Part shown: positions 53,734-63,897 of the stretch, one piece after another
Layout: each line of letters begins with the position of its first letter
How positions within the stretch are numbered: the stretch's first letter is position 1
Assembly (NCBI RefSeq): GCF_040712075.1
Contig: NZ_JBFCVL010000006.1
Span: 372,001 to 436,000 of the forward strand
Origin: Fodinicurvata sp. EGI_FJ10296
GTDB taxonomy: Bacteria; Pseudomonadota; Alphaproteobacteria; DSM-16000; Inquilinaceae
DNA: 64,000 nucleotides
Reading direction: 5' to 3'
The notes under the pieces: generated by a model
Told to the model about the DNA's origin: nothing
What the model saw: only the letters and a program-made list of their open reading frames with translations
Database searches by the model: none
Translations under genes and position numbers: made by a program

Positions 53734-54213
53734 CTAATCCGTTCGGGGCAGGGCGCTGGCTTGCCAGTCGAGCGTTTGGCCAGTCGCCGATCTTATCTCG
53801 GTCAATGACTGCGCCAGGCCGACGATGATTCGTCCGTCATCGAATGATGGCTGTGGCGTTACTGAAGCTGCCAGCGCATCGGGAAGCCTGATCAGGACCG
53901 CGTTGACCCGGATCCGCGGCGCATTCTCCATGGCCAGACGGCCGATTCGTGACCGGAACTCGTCAAGATGGACCGGACGCCGCGACTGCGCCGCCAGCTC
54001 GGAAACAATGACCAGGTGCACCCGCGACTGGTCGCCCGCCTGTCTGAGGTCGGAGACCGCGCCCTCGGGCGTGTCGAGTATCCGAATGTTCAGCCGTGCT
54101 GTCCATTCGCCGCCGATGCACTGTATTGCCTGGGCGAGACAGTCTCGCCATTCCGGGGGAACCGCAAGCGCGACCTGCTCATGAACCCGATCGTTCAGTG
54201 TTGGGTTCGGCAT
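53734..54213 (-). CDS. Hypothetical protein
   Basis: A 159-residue soluble protein that I do not recognise. It begins MPNPTLNDRVHEQVALAVPP and has a regular alternation of hydrophobic strands and helices (RLNIRILDTPEGAVSDLRQA; RVHLVIVSELAAQS; RIRVNAVLIRLPD). The layout suggests a small alpha/beta domain. AGAGG lies nine bases before the ATG. It diverges from the lipoprotein gene, and the shared 150-base region is AT-rich. A link to the Slam system is only positional. Confidence 0.55.
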   Translation of the reverse strand: MPNPTLNDRVHEQVALAVPPEWRDCLAQAIQCIGGEWTARLNIRILDTPEGAVSDLRQAGDQSRVHLVIVSELAAQSRRPVHLDEFRSRIGRLAMENAPRIRVNAVLIRLPDALAASVTPQPSFDDGRIIVGLAQSLTEIRSATGQTLDWQASALPRTD

Positions 54214-54278
54214 CACGATTTGCCTCTGACCATGATTTCGGATTCCGTCCTGCTTCAACTTGTTGCGGAGAAACGGCC

Positions 54279-54323
54279 AATCAACATAAAAATCATATGG
54301 TATTTAATTGATTATAGATCTAT
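54279..54323. promoter_or_regulatory. AT-rich regulatory region upstream of the lipoprotein gene
   Basis: It holds AATCAA (54279-54284) facing TTGATT (54308-54313), a second arm AATCA at 54291, and a perfect 10-bp palindrome ATAGATCTAT at 54314-54323. The composition contrasts sharply with the GC-rich surroundings. Probable promoter and operator for one or both flanking genes; no known regulator site fits exactly. Confidence 0.45.
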
Positions 54324-54365
54324 TGATGTGGGTGCTGGTGCCCAACCGAGTTGGCGGAAACTATC

Positions 54366-55409
54366 ATGCGTTCACAACCTTTGTTGCCTCTCATTGTCGC
54401 CGGCATCCTTCTGTCGTCCGGTTTCTTGTTGAGCGGGTGTGTCGGCGGTTCATCGTCAGGTAGCGGACCTTCAGCTTCCGGCGGGGGCGGGGCTTCCAAC
54501 GATCAACAGGTGGATGACGAGTCACAGCCTGACTCCATCAGCGTCGGCTCGGTGCCAGGCGACCTTCGGGTTACGGACAATCTGATGGTTCCAAGCGGCG
54601 TTTACCTTCAAACCGAAGCGCGTTCGAGCCTCAGCGCCGGAATTCAGTCCAGCGCCGTCCGGCTTCGCTACAATGATGACGACACGGTCAGCGTTGTGCT
54701 CGATGGCGATACCCAAAGCTATGTCTATCGGTTTTCGCCCATTGATGGTGCCAGCGGCCGTGCTGCGGACGAAGATGCTGAGCCGGGGTTCTGGGAATCG
54801 CTCGGCCTGGCGGAGGACTTCGACCCGCAGAGCGTTCTGGAAGGCGACGACCGGGTTCATTTCGTAGGTGAGCATGCCGGCGGCGACAATCTCGTTTTCC
54901 TTGCTCAGGTTGCGCCGGACGACGCGTATTTCGTCATGAGCGCGCTTGCCGATCTGGATATCGGCGACAGCGACCTCCGTCTCGACCGGCATGCGTTCTT
55001 CATCGTGGGTGAAGAAACGAACAACGCGGCCGGAAATCTGTCCGGGGCCGCGCGCTATTCCGGCACTGCTTATGCCGTCAGAACCGAGGCGAACAACAGT
55101 GTCAGAGACACGCTGTCCGGAACGGCCAGCCTTGAGGCGAACTTCACAACCAACCGGGTCAGGATGGATATCGCGCTTCAGAGCAGCGTAGGTGACGATG
55201 CTTCATTCGCGGCAGAACCCTGGTCGGGTGAGGGCGTGAATATGGGCGGCAGTTCATTCTGGATGCAACTTCTGGGCGACGGTCTGAACCGAGGAGAAGC
55301 CAAGGGACGCTTCTATGGCCCCAACGCGGCGAACGCTGCGGGCGTATTCGAGGGTGAATATGGCGACAGCAGCCGTATCGATGGTGTTTTCGGAACGACG
55401 CGCCAGTAA
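54366..55409 (+). CDS. Surface lipoprotein, TbpB-like barrel (predicted Slam substrate)
   Basis: A 347-residue lipoprotein. The signal peptide ends in the lipobox LLSGC (Cys25), followed by a Gly/Ser-rich linker (about 26-50). The C-terminal part ends FYGPNAANAAGVFEGEY and IDGVFGTTR, the closing strands of the small beta-barrel seen in transferrin-binding-protein-like, Slam-dependent surface lipoproteins. The middle part (about 60-200) has no recognisable fold and may carry the ligand site. The ATG is preceded by CGGAAAC. The Slam gene starts 21 bases after its stop. Ligand unknown. Confidence 0.78.
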   Translation: MRSQPLLPLIVAGILLSSGFLLSGCVGGSSSGSGPSASGGGGASNDQQVDDESQPDSISVGSVPGDLRVTDNLMVPSGVYLQTEARSSLSAGIQSSAVRLRYNDDDTVSVVLDGDTQSYVYRFSPIDGASGRAADEDAEPGFWESLGLAEDFDPQSVLEGDDRVHFVGEHAGGDNLVFLAQVAPDDAYFVMSALADLDIGDSDLRLDRHAFFIVGEETNNAAGNLSGAARYSGTAYAVRTEANNSVRDTLSGTASLEANFTTNRVRMDIALQSSVGDDASFAAEPWSGEGVNMGGSSFWMQLLGDGLNRGEAKGRFYGPNAANAAGVFEGEYGDSSRIDGVFGTTRQ

Positions 55410-55430
55410 GTTGGGCCGCCAATCGATCTC

Positions 55431-56960
55431 GTGTATCCTCTTTGTGGATTTGCCGTGTTCCGTCCGACCGGTCTCGTCTATGCGGTAACAGGTATTGCCG
55501 TGATGTGCGTTGCCGGGACAGCGCTTACGGCGATTCCGGAAGCCGGGCCCGTCATGGGGCCGGGCGGAAGCGGACCAATCGGGCCGGGACAGGCCGTTTC
55601 GGTCCAGATCGTGTCGTTGCCCCGGAATCCCGACACGCCGCACATCGATTTTTCCGAACTGTCGGCCTCCGAACAGCAAGCCATGTTGCGGCGGCTGATC
55701 GCAGCCGGTCGCCTCGACATCGCTACGGCGATGGTCGAGACACTGGTTGCAGCCGGCACCCTTTCCCTGACTGACGGCCGGATGATTCTGGCCCGTCTAC
55801 TGGCCGAAGACGGGCAGGCGCCTGCCGCGATCGACCAGTATCGCCGCATCCTGGCGCAGGATGAGAGCCGCGTGGATGCGCGGCTCGAACTCGGGCGGCT
55901 GCTGTTCATGGACGACGACTATGATGCGGCCCGTGAGAATTTCCGGATCGCGCGAACGGATCCCGGACTATCGGCCGAGGCGGCCGCGGTAGTGGATGCG
56001 TATGTGGACGCGATGACGCCGCGGGACCCCTGGCAATTCGACGCCGCGATCGGGATCGCACCGGACAGCAATGTTACACAGGGCACGACGATCGACGAGA
56101 TCGAGTTGTTCGGGTTGCCGTTGCGCCTTTCGGAGTCCATGCGCCGGTCGACGGGTATCGGGGTCTTCGGCAATGCCTCTGTCGAATATAGCCCCGAGTT
56201 GCCGTTTTCGTTCGGTCAGGGCACGCGTACCGACCTGAGACTGGGCGCGGGCATCGGCCATGTGGCCTATGACGATCCGGACCTTGCGTCGACTGTCGCT
56301 TCTGGTCACGCAGGCCTCAGATTTCGCCACGATGGCGGATCGACCAGCGTGCTGGCGGTAGCATCAGCGCATTGGCAGGGACTGGGGCAAAGTCTGGGGC
56401 AAGGTCTGGGACATGACTTCCTGTCCGCTATCGCCGATCCGGTGGCTGCGGATGTTGGCGGCCGCCTGGAGATTGACCGCAGGCTCGACGCGCGCACCCG
56501 GTTCGACGGATATCTGGACATTCGGTATCGCGACTTTCCGGACCTTCGGGAACGCAATGGTGTCCGGGTACTGGCCGACGGCACGGTCACCTACGAAATC
56601 AACGCGCGGTCTTTCGTCCGCGGCAACGTACGCTTTGACAGGACCGCCTCGGGGCTGCCGGTCAACGCTTATTCGTCGCTCGGCCTCGGCGGCGGATATT
56701 ATTACGATTTCGAGGCCCCGTTTGCTGTATTCCTGCGGGGGTCGGCAGATTATCGGCTGTACGACGAAAGACCGTTCTTCTCCCCGGAAAACCGTGTCGA
56801 CCACCGTTTCGACGCCTCGATCGACGTTACCTATCAGGAGCCGGTCCTTTTCGGCTTCGCGCCGGTATTGCGCTACGGCTATACCTATAACGTGTCGACC
56901 GTGGACATCTATCAGTACGACCGTCATCGCCTGGATATCGGCCTGACCCGGCGCTTCTGA
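55431..56960 (+). CDS. Surface lipoprotein assembly modifier (Slam), outer-membrane translocon
   Basis: A two-domain outer-membrane protein that exposes lipoproteins on the cell surface (type XI secretion). The signal peptide is LVYAVTGIAVMCVAGTALTA. The periplasmic N-terminal domain (about 75-185) has TPR-type repeats (APAAIDQYRRILAQDESRVD, then LELGRLLFMDDDYDAARENF). The C-terminal domain (about 187-509) is a DUF560-type 14-strand beta-barrel with alternating strands and the terminal Phe of LDIGLTRRF recognised by BAM. The start is a GTG at 55431, or a GTG at 55455 that gives a more compact signal peptide. Its partner is the lipoprotein just upstream. Confidence 0.82.
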   Translation: MYPLCGFAVFRPTGLVYAVTGIAVMCVAGTALTAIPEAGPVMGPGGSGPIGPGQAVSVQIVSLPRNPDTPHIDFSELSASEQQAMLRRLIAAGRLDIATAMVETLVAAGTLSLTDGRMILARLLAEDGQAPAAIDQYRRILAQDESRVDARLELGRLLFMDDDYDAARENFRIARTDPGLSAEAAAVVDAYVDAMTPRDPWQFDAAIGIAPDSNVTQGTTIDEIELFGLPLRLSESMRRSTGIGVFGNASVEYSPELPFSFGQGTRTDLRLGAGIGHVAYDDPDLASTVASGHAGLRFRHDGGSTSVLAVASAHWQGLGQSLGQGLGHDFLSAIADPVAADVGGRLEIDRRLDARTRFDGYLDIRYRDFPDLRERNGVRVLADGTVTYEINARSFVRGNVRFDRTASGLPVNAYSSLGLGGGYYYDFEAPFAVFLRGSADYRLYDERPFFSPENRVDHRFDASIDVTYQEPVLFGFAPVLRYGYTYNVSTVDIYQYDRHRLDIGLTRRF

Positions 56961-56975
56961 AGCGGTGCGCCGGGA

Positions 56976-57983
56976 CTATGGTAACACGGCCGACGCCAGG
57001 GAGGCCCAATATGTGCCGACCTGATCCATGACGATCGTCGGTCCGACCGCCTGCGCTCCAAGGAAGGCGAGATAGGCGACAAAGAAGATCGCGGCTTCCC
57101 AGCGGTTGATGCGCCAACCCGTCGCCAGGAAGGGCAGCAGCACGACGCTGGCGGCCAGCATGATCCAGATGTCGAATCCGGCGATCTGTGGCGGCAGGCC
57201 AGTCGGGGCAACGAGGCTGACGACGCCCATGACACCGAGGATGTTGAAGATGTTGCTGCCCAGCACGTTACCCAGAGCGACGGCAGTCTGGCGGCGCAGC
57301 GCCGCCGCAACGGTGGTCGCAAGTTCCGGCACCGATGTGCCGAAGGCGATCATGGTCAGGCCGATCACCTCCTCGCTGACGCCCGCCACGCGCGCCAGGG
57401 TAATGGCGCCGGAGACCAGAAGATTGGCGCCTCCGACGACACCGACCAATCCACCCACGATGGCGAGCAGTGCCATCGGCACGGATTTGAAGCCGCCGGT
57501 ATCCGCCGCTTCGGCGACCAGCGGGTTCTCCCGGCCGCGCTTGGCGTCGAACCACGGGCAAGCGATCAGATAGACGGCCAGGATCGCCAGCGCCACGATG
57601 CCGTAATAAAAGCCGTACGGCCCCGTCATTCCCACGCCAACGAACAGGATCGATGCGCCCAGCATGAAGAAGCCGTCGCGGTAGAGGGCGATGCGCGGGC
57701 ATTCCATCGGATACAACAGGCCCGCCACGCCGATGATCAACAGCACATTGGCAATGTTCGAGCCGACGATATTGCCCACGGCAAGACCGGGCGAACCTTT
57801 CAGGCTGGCGTCGACGCTGACGACGAGTTCCGGCAGCGACGTACCGATGGCGACGATCGTCATACCGATGACGAGCGGTGACATACCCACGCGGCGTGCC
57901 AGATCGACGGACCCCCGCACCAGGATGTCGGCGCCGAAGATGACGACGACGAGGCCGAGAAGAACAGTGGCGAGAGCTATCAT
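56976..57983 (-). CDS. Calcium/sodium antiporter (CaCA family, YrbG type)
   Basis: Exchanges cations across the inner membrane. The 335-residue protein has ten hydrophobic segments and the two alpha-repeat signatures, GMTIVAIGTSLPELVVSVDA with AVGNIVGSNIANVLLIIG, and GLTMIAFGTSVPELATTVAA with ALGNVLGSNIFNILGV. I chose the ATG at 57983; the upstream open frame is not family-like. It converges with the Slam gene, with only 15 bases between the stops. Confidence 0.92.
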   Translation of the reverse strand: MIALATVLLGLVVVIFGADILVRGSVDLARRVGMSPLVIGMTIVAIGTSLPELVVSVDASLKGSPGLAVGNIVGSNIANVLLIIGVAGLLYPMECPRIALYRDGFFMLGASILFVGVGMTGPYGFYYGIVALAILAVYLIACPWFDAKRGRENPLVAEAADTGGFKSVPMALLAIVGGLVGVVGGANLLVSGAITLARVAGVSEEVIGLTMIAFGTSVPELATTVAAALRRQTAVALGNVLGSNIFNILGVMGVVSLVAPTGLPPQIAGFDIWIMLAASVVLLPFLATGWRINRWEAAIFFVAYLAFLGAQAVGPTIVMDQVGTYWASLASAVLP

Positions 57984-58088
57984 CGATCGGCTTTCATGGA
58001 GGACAGTCCATGCCCGGGGGCAGGGCAGTGCGAGAAAATCATCATGCTTCGACAGGTCCACGTCGGGCGTGCCTGCCCGATTGCGGGC

Positions 58089-60287
58089 TCAGCGGGTGCT
58101 CTTGCCTTGCCGGGACCCGCGCCCTTTCGGTTTCCCGGAGGTCCGTTTGCGGCCCTCATTGCTGTTGGCACTGCCGGTATCGGGGTCCGCGACAACCCCG
58201 TCAAGCCCCAGCTCGCTTGCTTCCAGGCGCTTGATCTCGTCGCGGAGCCGTGCAGCGTCCTCGAATTCCAGATTGGCCGCGGCCTCGCGCATTCGGGTTT
58301 CGAGATCGCCAATATGGTCCTTGAGGCTCTTGCCGACGAGGTTCTTCGCCGATTTGCTGCCAGTGTCGACGGTCACCCGGTCTCGCTCATAGACACTTTC
58401 GAGGATATCGGCGATGTCGCGCCGGATCGTTTCCGGCGTGATGCCGTGTTCCTCGTTATAGGCGATCTGCTTCTGGCGGCGGCGGTCGGATTCATCGATT
58501 GCCGCTTTCATGCTGTCGGTCATCTTGTCGGCATAGAGCAGCGCGCGGCCGTCCACATTGCGCGCCGCCCGCCCGATGGTCTGGATGAGCGAGGTGCGGG
58601 AGCGCAGATAGCCCTCCTTGTCGGCGTCGAGGATCGCGACCAGCCCGCATTCGGGGATATCCAGGCCCTCGCGCAGCAGATTGATGCCGATCAGCACGTC
58701 ATAGGTGCCGAGACGAAGGTCCCGGATGATTTCGATCCGCTCAAGTGTCTCGACATCGGAATGGATATACCGAACCTTCATGCCCGCTTCGGTCATGTAC
58801 TCCGACAGGGCTTCGGCCATTTTCTTGGTCAGGGTCGTGATCAGCACCCGGCGGCCCAGCGCGGCCATCTCGCGGCATTCCGCCATGACGTCGTCGACCT
58901 GACTGGTGGTGGGGCGGATTTCGACAACCGGGTCGATCAGACCGGTCGGGCGGACGACCTGTTCAGCAAAGACGCCGCCTGTGCGCTCCAGTTCCCACGG
59001 GCCGGGGGTCGCCGAGACGAAAATCGTCTGCGGGCGCATCCGTTCCCATTCCTCGAACATCAGCGGGCGGTTGTCGACACAGGCCGGCAGACGAAAACCA
59101 TAGTCGGAAAGCGTCAGTTTTCGCGCCCGGTCGCCGCGATACATGCCGCTGAGCTGCGGGACCATCACATGGCTTTCGTCGCAGAACAGGATCGCGTCGT
59201 CGGGAAGGTACTCGAACAGGGTCGGGGGAGGCGCGCCGGGCGGGCGGCCGGTCAGGTATCGGGAATAGTTCTCGATCCCCTGGCAGCTGCCGGTGGCGTG
59301 CAGCATTTCGACATCGAATTGAGTGCGTTGCTGAAGGCGCTGGGCCTCAAGCAGCTTGCCCTGGCTTTCGAACTCTGCGACGCGGGCTTTCATGTCCTCC
59401 TGGATTTGCTTGATCGCCTGATTGATCGTGGGTTTCGGCGTTACGTAGTGGCTGTTCGGATAGATCCGGATCGCTGCCGGCGACTTGATCTTTTCGCCGG
59501 TAAGGGGATCGAATTCGTGGATCGCCTCGATCTCGTCGCCGAACAGACTGATCCGCCAGGCACGGTCTTCGAAATGGGCCGGGAACAGTTCGACCACGTC
59601 GCCGCGTACCCGGAACATGCCACGGCTGAATGCGATGTCGTTGCGCTTGTACTGCAGTTCGATCAGGGCAGCGATCAGGTCGCTGCGGTTGATCGTCTGG
59701 CCGGCTTCCAGCGTCACGGTCATTTCGCTGTAGGTTTCAACCGAGCCGATGCCGTAAATGCAGGAAACGGAGGCGACGATGATGCAATCGCGCCGTTCGA
59801 GCAAAGCGCGCGTGGCAGCGTGGCGCATCCGGTCAATCTGCTCGTTGATCGAGCTTTCTTTTTCGATATAGGTGTCGGTGCGCGGGACATACGCCTCAGG
59901 CTGATAATAATCGTAATAGGAAACGAAATACTCGACCGCATTGTCCGGAAAGAAGCTTTTGAATTCTCCATAAAGTTGCGCCGCGAGCGTCTTGTTAGGT
60001 GCCAGGATCAGCGCCGGGCGTTGCATCCGTTCGATCACATGGGCCATGGTGAATGTCTTGCCCGAGCCGGTGACGCCGAGCAGGACCTGATCCTTTTCGT
60101 CCTGCTGTAATCCATCGACAAGGGTCTCAATGGCCACGGGCTGATCGCCGGCAGGCTGGAAGGTCGATGAAATCCGCAGCGGCGAACTTTCGGCGTCGGC
60201 GGTCGGCACACGCGCCCGCTCTGTCGACGTAGCCGCTGCCGGCTCCCGCGGGGTCGGCGCTTCCTGGGTGTGAGGCGCAGTAGCCAT
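58089..60287 (-). CDS. uvrB: UvrABC system protein B
   Basis: DNA helicase-like damage verifier of nucleotide excision repair. Seen: [14 protein letters not shown], Walker [13 protein letters not shown], the beta-hairpin region [13 protein letters not shown], the DEAD-like [39 protein letters not shown] and the C-terminal UVR domain ([17 protein letters not shown]). I chose the ATG at 60287 (732 aa); the first 40 residues are a low-complexity tail. A basic tail of about 30 residues ends the protein. It partners UvrC, encoded 5 kb away. Confidence 0.95.
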   Translation of the reverse strand: MATAPHTQEAPTPREPAAATSTERARVPTADAESSPLRISSTFQPAGDQPVAIETLVDGLQQDEKDQVLLGVTGSGKTFTMAHVIERMQRPALILAPNKTLAAQLYGEFKSFFPDNAVEYFVSYYDYYQPEAYVPRTDTYIEKESSINEQIDRMRHAATRALLERRDCIIVASVSCIYGIGSVETYSEMTVTLEAGQTINRSDLIAALIELQYKRNDIAFSRGMFRVRGDVVELFPAHFEDRAWRISLFGDEIEAIHEFDPLTGEKIKSPAAIRIYPNSHYVTPKPTINQAIKQIQEDMKARVAEFESQGKLLEAQRLQQRTQFDVEMLHATGSCQGIENYSRYLTGRPPGAPPPTLFEYLPDDAILFCDESHVMVPQLSGMYRGDRARKLTLSDYGFRLPACVDNRPLMFEEWERMRPQTIFVSATPGPWELERTGGVFAEQVVRPTGLIDPVVEIRPTTSQVDDVMAECREMAALGRRVLITTLTKKMAEALSEYMTEAGMKVRYIHSDVETLERIEIIRDLRLGTYDVLIGINLLREGLDIPECGLVAILDADKEGYLRSRTSLIQTIGRAARNVDGRALLYADKMTDSMKAAIDESDRRRQKQIAYNEEHGITPETIRRDIADILESVYERDRVTVDTGSKSAKNLVGKSLKDHIGDLETRMREAAANLEFEDAARLRDEIKRLEASELGLDGVVADPDTGSANSNEGRKRTSGKPKGRGSRQGKSTR

Positions 60288-60484
60288 GGCGATATCGGAC
60301 CTGTCTGTGACGATGCCGGAAGACGGACGGTGGAACTGAGTGGCAAACGGTGAAGAAATAGGTACTTCCGCGGCCAAGAGAAAGGGGTGAAAAGACAATC
60401 GCCGCATGGCAAAGCGGGAGGCGATCGGTCTCGCGCGGGTCCGCAAATGTCTCCCGGCCCGTTGGCGCCGGCAATCGAGAGGAT

Positions 60485-61750
60485 TTGAACATACTGGAAT
60501 CCGACGAAAAAGCCGAAGTCGAACAGACAACCTCCTGGCCGCGGGTTGCTCTGATCGTCTTCGCCGGGATGGTGGTCGCCTTCCAGATTGGAAAGGTGCC
60601 GCCCGTGCTTGCGCTCTTGCGGGCCGAGTTCGGGTTTGGTCTGGTCGCCTCGGGATGGCTGATATCCATTTTCAGTCTGGTGGTGATGACCGTGGGCGTG
60701 GCGGGCGGCGCGCTTGCCGACCGAATCGGTCCGCGCCGGCTTATGCTGATCGGGCTCGGCCTGTCGGCCGCAGCAGCGGGTGCCGGCGCCCTGGCGACCG
60801 CTCCGTGGTGGTTGTTCGTCACCCGTCTGGTCGAAGGCGGGGGATTTCTGCTTTGCGTGGTGAGCGCGCCGGTGTTGCTGCTGGCGTGTTCGGCGCCTCG
60901 CCATCGGCGCATGGTGTTTGGCCTGTGGGCCGTTTATATGCCAGCGGGCCTCGCGCTCGCGATGGCCTCGGCCGGGCCCCTGGCCGCGTCGTTCGGATGG
61001 CGCACAGTGTGGGGTGTCAGCGCATTGTTGCTCGTCGCCGGCCTTGCCGCCGCGTTCACGAAGCTGCCCCCTGATAGGGCGCCTGGTACTGCGGCTGTCG
61101 GCAGCTCCGGAACAGGGCGGCGCGACGATCGCTTTGCCATACTCGTGGTCCGCGTGGTGACGAGTCCGGCACCCGTCCTGCTGGCAGCCACATTCGCGCT
61201 GTATACCTTTCAATTCATGGGCGTCATCGGCTTCCTGCCCTATTGGTTGGTCGAGCTGCGCGGATATGACCCGGCCGCCGCTTCGGCGATGGCCGCCGTT
61301 GCCGTGCTGGCGAATGCAGCGGGTAATCTGCTCGGGGGTGCGCTGATGATGCGCGGCGTCGGGACGGGCGCCCTGGTCGTTCTGGGCAGCGCCGTCATGG
61401 CGGTGGCCGCCTTTGTCATCTATCCCGGCACCATGGCCGATCCTGTCCGGTTTGTCGCCGTTATCATGCTGTCGCTGGCGGGCGGCATGATACCGGCAGC
61501 ACTGCTGGCCGCAGTTCCGCATGCCGCGCCAGATGCCGCAACCATCGGGGCGGCCAACGGTCTGTTGGTCCAGGGGTCGCATACGGGCCAGATTTTCGGT
61601 CCGCCTGCCCTGGCCGCCTGGGTGGCGTTCGCGGGCGGCTGGTCGATGGCGCCGCTACTGCTGGCCAGCGCGGCGGCGGTGGCGGCGATCCTCGGGGTGG
61701 CGGCCGGGCACCGCATCGCCCGCAAAGAGGCGGGCCGGGCGGGAGCATAA
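60485..61750 (+). CDS. MFS transporter (CynX/NimT-like)
   Basis: A 421-residue membrane protein with twelve hydrophobic segments in two six-helix halves. [19 protein letters not shown] is the loop 2-3 motif of the major facilitator superfamily. The start appears to be a TTG at 60485, preceded by GAGAGGA. No substrate-specific features are seen. It diverges from uvrB across about 200 bases. Confidence 0.85.
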   Translation: MNILESDEKAEVEQTTSWPRVALIVFAGMVVAFQIGKVPPVLALLRAEFGFGLVASGWLISIFSLVVMTVGVAGGALADRIGPRRLMLIGLGLSAAAAGAGALATAPWWLFVTRLVEGGGFLLCVVSAPVLLLACSAPRHRRMVFGLWAVYMPAGLALAMASAGPLAASFGWRTVWGVSALLLVAGLAAAFTKLPPDRAPGTAAVGSSGTGRRDDRFAILVVRVVTSPAPVLLAATFALYTFQFMGVIGFLPYWLVELRGYDPAAASAMAAVAVLANAAGNLLGGALMMRGVGTGALVVLGSAVMAVAAFVIYPGTMADPVRFVAVIMLSLAGGMIPAALLAAVPHAAPDAATIGAANGLLVQGSHTGQIFGPPALAAWVAFAGGWSMAPLLLASAAAVAAILGVAAGHRIARKEAGRAGA

Positions 61751-61863
61751 ACGGCGCAACGATTTCGCGGGACGAGCGGTATCTTGCGGCGGACGACATC
61801 GTCGTCTAATAGGGATGGCTGGCGGCTCCAACCGGCCCGCCTTGTACCGTATCTTGCAGTCGG

Positions 61864-62412
61864 ATGCATCTCATGCGCCTGAACCGCCTATTCGCCACGA
61901 TCGGGAGTGCGATTATCATCATGTCCGCCACAAATGCCAGCGGCCAAACCAACGATCCGGAGAACACCCTGTTTCTGGACCTGGAACAGGGTCGGGTCGT
62001 CATCGACCTCCTTACCGAGGAAGCACCAAACCATACCGCGCGTATCAAGGAACTAAGCCGCGAAGGGTTCTACGACGGCATCATCTTTCACCGCGTCATC
62101 GACGGCTTCATGGCCCAGACCGGCGACCCGACCGGGACCGGCCGCGGCGGCTCGGGCCAGGGGCTTTCGGCAGAGTTCAATCAGGTTCCGTTCCAGCGCG
62201 GTGTCGTCGGTATGGCGCGGGCCCAGCACCCGGACAGCGCTGACAGCCAGTTCTTCATCGTGTTCGATGATGCCCAGTTCCTGAACGGCCAGTACACGGC
62301 ATGGGGCCGGGTCACCTCGGGCATGGAACATGTCGACGCGATCACACGGGGCGAGCCGCCGGCAAACCCCGATCAGATCGTCCAGATGCGCGTTGCCGCC
62401 GACGTCGAATAA
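61864..62412 (+). CDS. Periplasmic cyclophilin-type peptidyl-prolyl cis-trans isomerase
   Basis: Catalyses Xaa-Pro isomerisation in exported proteins. The first 27 residues (RLNRLFATIGSAIIIMSATN then ASGQ) form a signal peptide. The cyclophilin core has FYDGIIFHRVIDGFMAQTGD, the active-site Arg in FHRV, RGVVGMARAQHPDSADSQFF and FLNGQYTAWGRV. The Trp of the cyclosporin site is in YTAWGRV. It converges with the carboxypeptidase gene. Confidence 0.93.
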   Translation: MHLMRLNRLFATIGSAIIIMSATNASGQTNDPENTLFLDLEQGRVVIDLLTEEAPNHTARIKELSREGFYDGIIFHRVIDGFMAQTGDPTGTGRGGSGQGLSAEFNQVPFQRGVVGMARAQHPDSADSQFFIVFDDAQFLNGQYTAWGRVTSGMEHVDAITRGEPPANPDQIVQMRVAADVE

Positions 62413-62422
62413 AACGGCGACA

Positions 62423-62461
62423 GGGTCGGGTGGCATCAAGCAGTGCGACGCCGCCCGACCC
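62423..62461. other. Long hairpin between two convergent genes
   Basis: GGGTCGGGTGGC (62423-62434) pairs with GCCGCCCGACCC (62450-62461) with one G-T pair. There is no T-run. It may help transcripts from the converging genes stop, or simply stabilise their 3' ends. Confidence 0.5.
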
Positions 62462-62481
62462 CGGACCCGAACCGCTTGTGG

Positions 62482-63897
62482 CTAGAATGACGTGTTCGGG
62501 GCAATGGTCAGACACGGGCTGCCCCGGTCCATCAGGCGTGTGCAGGCGTTAGCCGCCGTGGCCTGATCGAATCCGACAAGCCGCGCCCGGAATAGCGGTC
62601 CGTTGTCGGTGTTGATGCGGATGATAACCCCGTCGGCACTGTCCAGCATGCCTTCGGTGGTGGACCGTGCCCGCTCGATCGCCTGCTGGCCGGCATCTTC
62701 CTCGCTGAAGGCCCCGATCTGAATGCCCCATTGCGATACAGGGGCGGATGAGGCCGCAACTTCAACCGCGTTATCCGTCGATCCCTGCTCGATCTCGTCA
62801 ACGATAAGGTCGTCGCCGCTCGCCAGCATCGCAATCCGGTCGTCCGGGGCCGGTGATGCCGTTTCCGGACGGGCGGCTTCATCCGCATTTCCGGCGGCCG
62901 CCGCGACCACCTGGCGCCGCGGATGTGAGCCTGGGGTCGGATAGTGCGCAAACCGGGCGGGAAGGGGGTCAAGCACGCGGTCAGGCATGTTGTCGCCGGC
63001 CAACCCTGCAAAGGCGTTCTCGCCGTCTGGCCGCATCGGTGGCAGCGGCGCGACGAAACGCTGGATTTCGGTTGTGCCATTGGCGACGAGGTAGCGCCCG
63101 CGCTCGGAGGCGAATGAATTGTCCAGCAGATCGCGAACCGCCCGATTTCTCCGGTCGGCCGTCTGTCCGCCAAAAAGGACCGCGATCAGGCGCAGGTTGC
63201 CGCGAATGGCGGTCGCTGCCAGATTGAATCCCGCCGCGCGAATATAGCCGGTCTTCAGCCCGTCCATTCCCTCGTACGACGACATCAGGTGGTTATGATT
63301 GCGGTAGGTCGAGCCACCATAGGTCCAGCTGCGCGTGGAAAAATAGTGAAAATAATGGGGGAAGTCACGCATGAGCGCCTGCGACAGAAGGGCCATATCG
63401 CGGGCTGTACTGATTTGTTGGGTGTCCGGGAGGCCGTGAGCATTCCTGAATGTCGTGTTGCTCATCCCCAGTCGACGGGCTTCCTGTGTCATCAGCTGAG
63501 CAAAGCGCGCTTCCGAGCCGCCCAATGCCTCACCCATCGCGGTCGCGATGTCATTCGCGGAGCGGGTGACGAGCGAATAGATCGCCTCTTGCACGCGAAT
63601 GGTGCCGCCAGCCGGGATTCCTAGCTTGCTGGGGGGTTCCGACGCCGCGAAACGCGAAACCGTGATCCGCTGGTCCATTGTCAGGTCACCGCGATCCAGC
63701 GCCTGGAACGCCATATAAAGCGTCATCATCTTGGTCAGCGACGCCGGGTAGAGAGGGCGGTCGGCATAGCGGGCGTGAAGCACCTCGCCCGTGGCGGCAT
63801 CCATGACAAAAGCGGCATAGCGCGGATTTGCATTCGCTGGCGTGCCAGCCATGGCGATGGCCAGCAGTATGACCAAACCCGAGATCGACAAAGGCAT
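62482..63897 (-). CDS. D-alanyl-D-alanine carboxypeptidase with C-terminal SPOR domain
   Basis: A penicillin-binding protein of family S11 that trims the terminal D-Ala of peptidoglycan stem peptides. The start MPLSISGLVILLAIAMAGT at 63897 gives a good signal peptide ending ANA. The three catalytic motifs are SLTK (in PASLTKMMT), SAN (in TRSANDIATAM) and KTG (in GLKTGYIRAAG). The last 80 residues (QWGIQIGAFSEEDAGQQAIE onward) form a SPOR domain, which targets denuded glycan at the division septum. The frame is open to a TTG at 63963. Confidence 0.92.
   Translation of the reverse strand: MPLSISGLVILLAIAMAGTPANANPRYAAFVMDAATGEVLHARYADRPLYPASLTKMMTLYMAFQALDRGDLTMDQRITVSRFAASEPPSKLGIPAGGTIRVQEAIYSLVTRSANDIATAMGEALGGSEARFAQLMTQEARRLGMSNTTFRNAHGLPDTQQISTARDMALLSQALMRDFPHYFHYFSTRSWTYGGSTYRNHNHLMSSYEGMDGLKTGYIRAAGFNLAATAIRGNLRLIAVLFGGQTADRRNRAVRDLLDNSFASERGRYLVANGTTEIQRFVAPLPPMRPDGENAFAGLAGDNMPDRVLDPLPARFAHYPTPGSHPRRQVVAAAAGNADEAARPETASPAPDDRIAMLASGDDLIVDEIEQGSTDNAVEVAASSAPVSQWGIQIGAFSEEDAGQQAIERARSTTEGMLDSADGVIIRINTDNGPLFRARLVGFDQATAANACTRLMDRGSPCLTIAPNTSF

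Noticed and set aside
57996-60110. A 704-codon open frame antisense to uvrB
   Set aside because: It is a shadow of the uvrB codon pattern without protein motifs.
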